The position numbers and the translations under genes are program-made. This document shows positions 56,011 through 64,000 of a stretch of DNA of 64,000 bases, one piece after another. The notes under the pieces are model-generated. The model made no database searches. It was given only the letters and a program-made list of their open reading frames with translations, and was not told the origin of the DNA. Each line of letters starts with the position of its first letter. Within the stretch, counting starts at the first letter, position 1. Source of the DNA: Trissonchulus latispiculum (lineage: Eukaryota > Nematoda > Enoplea > Enoplida > Ironidae); NCBI GenBank assembly GCA_030248195.1, contig JASAND010010890.1, positions 31,130-95,129 of the forward strand. The letters are read 5' to 3'.

Positions 56011-59000
56011 GAAAGCGCAAAGGATCCGCATAATGTAAGATAGTGAAACATGCAGCGTAGTGTAGTGTAGTGTAAGTGTAGTGTTCAAATCTGTTTTCGC
56101 AAGTAATTTGTGTTTCAGGTTAGCACAGGGTATAAATTATTTTTGAGTTTTAGGGAACATAATGAATTTGAGCTCTGGTGCGGGTTAGCTGAAATCATTT
56201 TAAAATCACCTAAGGTGCATTGAAAAATAAAATAGCCTTGAAGAAGATGCAATGAAAAGGACAGTTAAGAACAACCTTCAGTCAGTTTATCTTGAAAGCT
56301 GATTCTCAGCAGTGCCATAAAGTCGCACAGTTTAGCACTGAATCAGCTTTAAAAGCTTATCAGTTCCCATGTTTTGTTCAAACTTTAAGACGCCATTTAA
56401 GAGACATATAGGCCAAACATTTTAGCGCATGGTTGAATAAAATTATTAGCTTCCTAGGTTGGTTAGAGCGTCTAATGTGAAGTATGGTTTTTCTGAAGTG
56501 AACCAAAAAACGATAAGTTTAAACTTTATTTCCCACCCCTAAAACGGGAGAACCAAAACTTGACAAGAATCCCCTATGGTCCTCAGCTTAATAGAAAGCG
56601 CCACTTCGGACAAAAGAAGGGTGGCTTACAAAGCATGAAAGTTTTTGTAGTGTGGAAAGAATAAGAAACCTACTATGTGTATTATGTGTGCACACAGCTT
56701 TTAAACGGAAACATGTCTTCGTTCTTTTGGACTTGGAAGAAAAGGGCCACAAGACAAAACTTTTAAGCTTCCACTCAAATATTTTACTACTACGTTGCGT
56801 CAATACACGTAAGACTTTCTTTGCCTGCTAACATTGCATCAACATTTGTATAAAGGAATATAAGCGTCTATCTACTTAGGATTCGCCACCAACCGAGCGT
56901 CGATATGCGACGAAAGGTTTGCAAAGTGTCAAATTGCGTTCATTCACCGGCAGATTCACTTGCGCTGGTGATTTTAGAAAACGGATAAATGACCAGAACA
57001 GTGCTACTTCAAATTAAAATTAAGTACTTGAAGTGAGACAATATAATAAATTATTTTCCGCGAGCTACGTTGCGATTATATAATCATTAGATTACAGATT
57101 TTCAAAATAAACATCAGCTACTGTTTTTGCAAATTTAAACACTGTGAGTGAGGACGTTACTGTTGTTGCAAAATTTGTAAGGCAAAAATAAAATAGACGT
57201 TCATGTTTAATGCGTACTTATGTACAATGTCTGTCATAAGTAAAAATCCGAAAAAACAGAGAAAGAGTTGCCAAAAATGACTGAAAAATGAGTCAGTCAG
57301 AAAGAAATGGATTGAAGAGGAAGGAGGTCCCTAAGTTGAGACGCTAGGTGGGTAAAACTGGTATCATCATTTATCAACAAAAACATGTCCTAAATGGACA
57401 ATTTTAATGGCTGATAAAGCATGAGACATTCTCGCCTGACTGACTGACACTAAGGCAAAAAGGCTGCCTGATTAGGATTGCTAACTGGATTAGGTCTAAA
57501 GCGGGAAGCCCTTTCTTCTATAGACGAGCTGTGCTCAACCTACCCCTCTATCACTCCATGCATATGTGTACATGTTTGTGTCATGTATTTAAGATAGAGT
57601 CGTAGCTTTCTAGTGTCAACAGTGCGTAACAATGAGCCTTAAGCCATGGAAGCTTCGGATGCCTTGGATCAGAAATCTATCTCCAGTTTTAATTTGCATG
57701 TAATTACTCCGTAACGAGTTTACTCATTTCAGTGGACAGAATGAAGATGAATGACTGAATTTTGGCGTGCTAAATCTCATTTGGAATACTGTTCTATAAA
57801 CAAAACAAAACTCTAACTGAATTAAATACCAACGTAAGGAACTGGGCAGGCGTTATGGTAAACGTAAACAGAGAAAATGTACTTATTTTTTGCAGTTGCA
57901 ACAAATTACTTATTTTTTGCAGTTGCAACAAATTTCGTGCGCAGAGTTCCAGCACATCTATCCTGTAGTAGGACAGACTTGTTGGACTATTTACAAGTAA
58001 TAAGAGACTGCAAACCGATATTTGCAATGCTGTACATAGAATGTGGAAGGATGCCTGTATTAAGCGGAGTTTATTAGCGAATTTAGATTTGTTGAAAGAG
58101 TAGCTGAAATGATCAAGCTAGATCTGTTCCACCAAGCACCAGCTGGACTATGTACTAACTGGTTGAGTGATGTGTTGTCAAAAAACGTAATCATTTGTGG
58201 TTAGTTATTTCTCCATACTCTAACAGGTTATGTGCCCAGGCTCGATACAAGCATAGAGTCAGCATCGTAGAATAGTTTGCGATTACCAAATCTCAGTCGC
58301 AGTCCGAGTCAGGGCAGGATCTTTTGCAGAATGGCTCTAAACGAAATTTGTTAAATTTGTGGAGGAATTCAACAATTAATTGTCTGAGGAAAATTAATAT
58401 CAATAAAAAATAAATACACAGGCAACACAGACTGTATATTACAAGCGTGTGTCAACCTAGAAAGCAAGTCAAAAGGCTTCAGCGATTGGTATAAAGCAAA
58501 TCTCTAGAGCTTCGCCTTTGAAATTTTGCAAACAGGTGTTCTCATGTCATAAGCCTGCCACATCTTGTAGTCCTATAAATCTGCACTTTTGGAGTTGTCC
58601 TTCTATATACGTAGATGCGTGCAGCGGACTGCCCAAAAGGAAAGTTTTATGGCCAAGTCTGGAAGCTTCGACAAGGAAAAATCGAATATTTCGAAAATGT
58701 TTACTTGGCAGCTTCTTCACGTTCTCACGCAAAAGTTTAAAGACACTGGAAGTGCACGAAAGAATACCTGTTAGCAAGCATGCGGATGATGTATAACAGC
58801 GGGATGGGTTGCTTTAAAATTTAAAAGTCATTAGTGGTAGACACCAAATATAAACATTCATGTTAAAATATGCCAATAAAATCGCTAAAAATGGAAAAAC
58901 ACGGTTGTAAAGAGAAACATTTTAATTGTAACACAGACTTTAACAATGCTGTAGCGTTCTGCTCAACATGTAAACTCTTGCAATTCTTTTGCTTAACATT

Positions 59001-60287
59001 TACTGCAGTCTTCAAGCATAAAAGACTAGTTTTGCAAATCAGGGAGGCTTTGAATGCGAATAAACTTAGTTTACAAAAAATCAGGATTGCGAGGGTTTTC
59101 TATTGTGCGATTTTTTCAGAATACTCGTTAGTCACACCTGCTCTCTAAGCAATCTAAATTTGTGAGAACAGTAAAGAAGCTTTAAGGCCTGAGAAAATTA
59201 AAAGATTCAACCTAGTAAAAACTAGCCGACTTGAAACAGCAAAGTGGCCAGAGGGATGCTTACACTTACACAGCTCCGATTGAACAAATGTTTGGGAGAT
59301 GTGGCCTGTGGCCTGTGAAAGTGGAATTCAATCAGTTTAAAATGGACTTCAACCAATCACTGATTTATAGGGAAGAGGTATAAAGGTGTCGGTACTTGGC
59401 TTCGGTGTATATTCAATTCACGTATTAGTGCTGTACGTTGGCCTATTGAGTAAAATAAACTTTCCTGTCAACATCCTGCTTTATCCCATGACTGATGGGG
59501 ATTTTCGAGATTTTGTTAAGCTTCAATACGTTTGTAAACAATATTTTATATCAAGCTTTCTTGGTAAAGGCTTTGGGCATAAAACTCGTCACAGCATGAA
59601 AGGTGTAATCTGTGCAGTTCACTTTTATAGCGGAAATACCATTGGTATTTTTGAAAATGACTTTGCATTTCCTCATCAAACGATAGCTCAGTGGAGCTAA
59701 AACTACGCAGGTAAACCCAACCGCAGCCAACCAGTAATCAGAGTGAAACCAAACAAGAAACAAAGGCACCTGGCGACCAACTGCTAAACAGTTCCGTCCG
59801 ACTGCAACTGCAAAGCGCTAATAAAAGTTCGACAGACAAGATTAGGTGTAACAATGACTGCAATGTGCAATAAAATACATACTCATTGTCGGAAAATAAA
59901 AACGAACGTCATGTCAACGTGCTTGGATGCTTCATTAACTCGGAGATTTTGCTTTCAAAGGCAGCATCCGGCTAAACAATTGGAAGTTGTTGTTAGTAAT
60001 TCAGAACCTTGATTGCTGCCCACGAAATGAGGTTGACTCATTAAAGCTTTCATCTATTGCTACGTAGGACAGAAACAACATTTGGACAAATTTTAATAAT
60101 GCCTCAGCATGCAATATTGTATTGTTATGTTAACTTTACTGCACAAATATAAACACTTCAAAAACTGGAATGAAAAGCTGAAATTAGACACAGAGGAGTG
60201 TACTAAAATAGACAAGAGGGTGATAAATACCTTCTGTTTTACACTGCAAAGATAAAGCAAAGTCGAGCAGTTTACTACAAGTAGTGT
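56011..60287. other. Intergenic between the ITIH-like gene and CASK, no gene recognised
   Basis: No domain-like ORF. A 27-bp exact tandem duplication lies at 57881-57934. The 3' UTR of the ITIH-like gene must lie near 60.0-60.29 kb; ATTAAA on the minus strand at about 60097 is a possible signal. Confidence 0.45.
57881..57934. repeat. Exact 27-bp tandem duplication
   Basis: Two identical copies of a 27-mer starting ACTTATTTTTTGCAGTTGCA. Confidence 0.95.
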
Positions 60288-60568
60288 TTAACCAAACACG
60301 CCCACGTTTCTGGAGGGCTGAATGCAGTACAGAATTGCTGATTCTTCCAAGGTTAAATCAAGTTCTTCACTGTCCAGTGAACACGTAAATATAGATTTTG
60401 GTTTCTTCACGAGAACACAGCTTTTTAACTCAGAAGGAATCCAAACAGCAAAATCGCATCTGTGACTGACATAGCAAAATTCAGCACACATTGGAGCTGA
60501 TCTGGCTTCAATGGATTCGTGGCCGCTAACATTGAAATTTTTCAGGGCTTGTGTTCGGAATGTTACAC
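60288..60568 (-). CDS. ITIH-like last exon: PAN/apple-like tail
   Basis: 281 nt. Six cysteines spaced as in PAN-like domains, ending ...ILYCIQPSRNVGVFG and TAA. Acceptor TTTTCTAG. Confidence 0.78.
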
Positions 60569-63500
60569 CTAGAAAACAAAAACAAGAAAAATGATCCATT
60601 TAAAAGCATAAAATAAAAATAGTAAACTTAATGTTGAGCTTAAGCTAACTTAAAACATAAATTTAAAAATGTTAGGAAGAAATCGCATACATTATACCAA
60701 GAGTACATAATAACTTAAAGAGTGTGACAAGCGTCCCACTCTTAGTTATTAGGCTGCAGACATCATCTGCAATATAACGGCCTACCCCCCACAACTGAGT
60801 ACCTAGTGACCCCCCCCACAACTGAGTGCCAGGTACACAATTGTGTACCAGCACTCGCTTGTATGTTTACATGTTGAAGCTCAAAAGTGGCCAGCTGCTG
60901 ATAGAATGTTTTTGGTTTCAACATGTAAACATACAAGCGAGTGCTGGTACACAATTGTGTACCTGGTACTCAGTTGTGGGGGGGTAGGCCGTTATTGTGC
61001 AGATGATGTCTGCAGCCTAATAACTAAGAGTGGGACGCTTGTCACACTCTTAGTTATTATGTACTCTTGATTATACTGCGTTACGTATATTGTACGATGA
61101 ATTTATTTCAAATTATTAGTTACCAATTTCGGTATTCAGAACTAATTTTTATGTGAAAGTAGCCACAACTACAATATTTAAATCTAGACAAATTAAAATG
61201 AAGGAAAATTAAATTTTATTACAAGATCCCCCTTTCATAGAAAAAATGTTCGAAAATAAAATTTATTTTTATTGTGTATGTATACCATGTTTATTGGGAT
61301 TAGATATTCGATTTGCCCTAGAACCAATTGTTTTACTAATGCTGCCACTTTCAACCAAGCCAACAAAACCACCACTACCACCACCACCACCGAAACTAGA
61401 GGCATCCAACAAACTAAACGGAAGCGCAAATGCAGCCACTGGAGCAGCTAAAGCCAACGCTTTGAGTCTATTACTGCGATTCCGTGATCTAATTGGAAAT
61501 TCTAAAAGCACATATATGTACGTAGAAACGTATTATTTCACAGTTGATCGGCGAAGTGTTGTAAATTTTTGTGCATTGGTGTCTTCTGTGCAACAGTTGT
61601 GTCCACTGCAGAATGGAATAAATGATTGAGCAGTTGGCTTGAATCAAGAGTCAAGCAATTCAAGAAGACAGTTATTCCTTTTCTCGGAGACACATCGACA
61701 TCACCGATACTTTCATGATATTCCTTTTCTCGTTGCCACATCACCGATACTTTCACGAGGAGTGGTAGGGTCAGGCCAGTCTTTCCGGGATCCATGGACT
61801 GAGGTTGGCATCCGGGTACAGGCAACGCATGGTTGTTGCCGAGAAAAAGTCGCCAGCGCCAGCCACTATCTCCCACATCGTGCGACGAATTGCCTCCGTT
61901 ATAAATGCTACGTAGATGAGATGAGATTTCCTGAAGGGAAATCTGAAAAAGCAGACAAAATTCTATCTACGTAATGATCGCCAGCAAAACCGTCACCGAG
62001 ACCAAACAAGGCATGCAAGCAAATTGCAAGCTGAACTTGTTTGCATTTTACCAATTTTTCCTGCCAGAGGTTTTCGAGGCTTTGGTTTCCCTGAATCTTT
62101 TTCCGCCTCTTTTTCTTTTTTCACCTTATCTTTCTTCTGCTGCTGTTCAGTTTGAATATTCTTGTTATCTGGTTCCTCTGGTTCCGGTTCTTCTTCCGCT
62201 TCTTCTTCTTCTAAGTACAAATCTTCGGCCAGTGATTCTAAGGGTGGTGCGTTTGGAACTGCCAAATCCGCAACTAATTTTGGGAGTGGAGCAGCTCCTC
62301 CAACTGGGGCAAACGATTGTGCTCGTAGTCGTGAACTGAGTGCAGGTGGTTCTGTGAAATTAAGAAACAACTGGATCAAAATCATAAGTATTAGAATATT
62401 ATATAGAATTCTTACATATTAATAACAGCGCAAACTAAATACAACATACAGTTGCAGTTTAGCTTAACCTGAACAAAAGATTACAACGAATCTTGTCAAT
62501 TTTGTATGGAAAAGTAGTGGCCAAAAATAGGAAACCTTTTCAAAACATCTGCGTGGAATAAAAATTCTTACTAAAGTCCAAACCTATTTCCTTTTTCTCT
62601 TCCACTAATTCCGGCTTATCACTGTCCGGCTTTGTTACAACCATTGAGGTCAATTCCGTCACAAAACCATACTGAAAGGAAACATAGTTTTATCATGAGT
62701 GTATAATAGATAAGACCATGACACTCTTAAGCTATCATGTTGAAATCATGTAAGGTATGCTCGGAGTGCGTTAACTCGGGGGAACTTCCGGGGAGGTCCC
62801 ACTTTGCACTACAATCTACACGCTTTCATATAAGCGTGTGTCTGCTCGCTGATTGGCCCATTAGCCTAAGGCTTATGGTAGGTAATTTATTAGTTATTTT
62901 AATTAATTAATTAATTATAACTTTAAAAAATTAATTCGACAACTTTGTAGCATTTTTTCTGCTCTTTTTTGTATAAATGATATAAATGATATAAAAATTG
63001 TTGCATAATACAAAAATTCGAAGGAATGTTATCTGCAACAATTTTTATATCATTGAAAAGAGCAGAAAAGTGCTACAAAGTTGACGAATTAGTTTTTAAT
63101 TGCATAAACCTAATTAAAGTTATAATTAATTAATTAAAATAATTAATGAAGTACCTGCCATAAGCCTTAGGCTAATGGGCCAATCAGCGAGATAGTGCAA
63201 AGTGCATCAGATAGTGCAAAGTGGGGACCCCCCCAGAAGTTCGGGGGGGGGGCTCGAGTTAACGCACCGAGCATACGTTACATGATTTCAACATGCTAGC
63301 TTAAGAGTGTCTCACTCTTACTATTATACACTTTTGGTTTTATGTATTGCAATGTGTCAAATGAAAAAGTATGCACAGGCAGAGCAGGCAAAAGATTCAA
63401 AAACCATGGCCAAGATGGTATATGCAGGATATCATGAAAATTGAAAACATCTTTAATATCGTTTGATTTCACAACTTCACCTAAGCCTCAGCACAGTTCC

Positions 63501-64000
63501 AAGGAACTGATGCAAATTCGTTAAATCTATATACTTGCATAAGAAATCCGAAGACCAATGAGCTGATATTAAGCTGCGTTTGCGTTGGCAATAGACCGAT
63601 TTTCTAGGATATATACATATCACATTTACGCTACGATCTGAATATGCATGGTTCTGCTCCACAAAGTTGAGTGGGAAACAAAGTCCATACCTTCAAACTC
63701 AGCTCAAGAGCTTTTCCTTTTAACTTTTCCTGTTCGGATGTATCATCAACTTCGTACTTAGATTGATCCAGCAGCTTTTTGATGGTAAGATAAGCCCACA
63801 TGCGCTCTATAAATCCGCCCACAGACGAAGATGGAAGGGGATCAGGCTTTTTAGGCGGCAGAGGAGGCTCAGGGCACCTGCTAACGCAGGGAGCACGAGG
63901 ACAGGGGCCGTCAAAGTGACACAGAAATGGACAATAATCCCAACACTCCAGAGGTTGAATGACATCAAATTGACGCAGACCTCCCACGCCTTCTCCGGAA
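60288..64000 (-). CDS. ITIH-like protein, last five exons (397 aa), 5' part outside window
   Basis: Related to inter-alpha-trypsin inhibitor heavy chains, secreted proteins with VIT and VWA domains. Exons: 64000-63691 (partial), 62671-62584, 62351-62052, 61501-61286, 60568-60288; all GT-AG and in frame. The family signature after the VWA domain is clear: FIERMWAYLTIKKLLDQ and ELSLKYGFVTELTSMVVTKP. Between GGLRQFDVIQPLE and that signature lies a six-cysteine proline-rich insert. Downstream come an acidic then Lys-rich linker, a Gly-rich low-complexity stretch and a final exon with six cysteines that resembles a PAN/apple fold (APMCAEFCYVSHRCDF, KSCVLVKK). I see no DPHFII-type C-terminal hyaluronan-transfer motif of vertebrate ITIH1-3. 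TAA stop at 60290-60288. Confidence 0.88.
60698..61069. mobile_element. Foldback MITE, 7-bp duplication ATTATAC, in ITIH-like intron
   Basis: Ends CAAGAGTACATAATAAC and GTTATTATGTACTCTTG; ATTATAC on both sides (60691-60697, 61070-61076). Arms of about 160 bp are nearly perfect (TGTTTACATGTTGAA versus TTCAACATGTAAACA), so it appears young. Loop near 60874-60920. Confidence 0.94.
61286..61501 (-). CDS. ITIH-like exon: Ala/Gly-rich segment
   Basis: 216 nt. Basic start (FPIRSRNRSNRLK), a hydrophobic Ala/Leu stretch (ALALAAPVAAFALPFSLL) and a poly-Gly run. Donor CATG|GTATAC in phase 1 joins the last exon; reading through would stop after five codons, so an alternative shorter end is possible. Confidence 0.75.
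61670..61800. repeat. Local duplication in ITIH-like intron
   Basis: ATTCCTTTTCTCG...ACATCACCGATACTTTCA occurs twice (61674-61712, 61720-61755), followed by CACGAGGAGTGGTA shared with 44391. Confidence 0.65.
62052..62351 (-). CDS. ITIH-like exon: acidic and Lys-rich linker
   Basis: 300 nt. Pro/Ala-rich, then LYLEEEEAEEEPEPEEP, then KKDKVKKEKEAEKDSGKPKP; predicted disordered. Phase 1 on both sides. Confidence 0.83.
62584..62671 (-). CDS. ITIH-like exon: YGFVTELTSMVVTKP
   Basis: 88 nt. Encodes the most conserved part of the region, followed by a charged KPELVEEKKEI tail. Confidence 0.94.
62694..63336. mobile_element. Large foldback element, 7-bp duplication GTTTTAT, in ITIH-like intron
   Basis: Ends CATGAGTGTATAATAG and, reverse-complemented, CAAAAGTGTATAATAG. 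GTTTTAT flanks it (62687-62693, 63337-63343). Long arms include GATTGGCCCATTAGCCTAAG and its mirror, and a TTAATTAA-rich inner part. A relative lies at 6690-6853. Confidence 0.9.
63691..64000 (-). CDS. ITIH-like exon (partial): Cys-rich insert and helical region
   Basis: Open to the window edge. Six cysteines in LECWDYCPFLCHFDGPCPR and APCVSRCPEPPLPPKK, then the ITIH signature FIERMWAYLTIKKLLDQ. Donor AAG|GTATGG. Confidence 0.92.

Noticed and set aside
61974..62339. 121-codon plus-strand ORF
   Set aside because: Antisense shadow of the acidic/lysine-rich ITIH-like exon at 62052-62351.

Overview
The window is nuclear DNA from an animal: AT-rich, with intron-split genes, GT-AG splice sites, tRNA-derived SINEs, microsatellites and many short inverted-repeat transposons. 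The proteins (a CASK-type MAGUK, an inter-alpha-trypsin-inhibitor heavy-chain relative and a secreted histidine-brace candidate) fit an invertebrate metazoan. A tunicate or other invertebrate deuterostome is possible, but the sequence alone does not fix the phylum.

Three protein genes can be read, all on the minus strand. (1) At 1-473, the first two coding exons of a secreted protein whose mature N-terminus would be histidine, as in copper-dependent lytic polysaccharide monooxygenases. (2) At 12832-50607, a complete CASK orthologue in 21 coding exons (981 aa): CaMK-like pseudokinase, two L27 domains, PDZ, SH3, hook and guanylate-kinase-like domain, ending in WVPVSWVY. Every splice phase joins. 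(3) At 60288-64000, the last five exons of an ITIH-like gene with a cysteine-rich insert, an acidic/lysine-rich linker and a six-cysteine PAN/apple-like tail. A small plus-strand ORF for a single-pass membrane peptide lies in a CASK intron (28083-28298) and is only a candidate.

Most of the rest is mobile DNA. A broken, proline-rich, gag-like coding relic lies at about 7.6-10.4 kb. Several foldback elements can be delimited to the base by matching target-site duplications. One set has 8-bp duplications and GG...CC ends (1264-1772, 33111-34820 with a second element nested at 34022-34800, 35839-36262). A second has 7-bp duplications and CAAGAGTRC-like ends (49136-49543, 60698-61069, 62694-63336). 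hAT-like elements lie at 14951-15981 and 46609-46997, and TTAA-target elements at 17736-18111 and 42145-43362. A tandem array of units with facing ATTGG and CCAAT boxes (39355-44045) is split by a 3.76-kb element. SINEs with tRNA-like heads occur near 4.5, 29.3-29.7, 30.4, 32.6-32.9 and 38.4 kb.

Layout: 1-0.5 kb, secreted gene; 0.5-12.8 kb, intergenic repeats and the relic; 12.8-50.6 kb, CASK, with a 14-kb transposon-filled intron inside its first L27 domain; 50.6-60.3 kb, mostly unrecognised intergenic DNA; 60.3-64 kb, the ITIH-like 3' end. The three genes show no obvious functional link.
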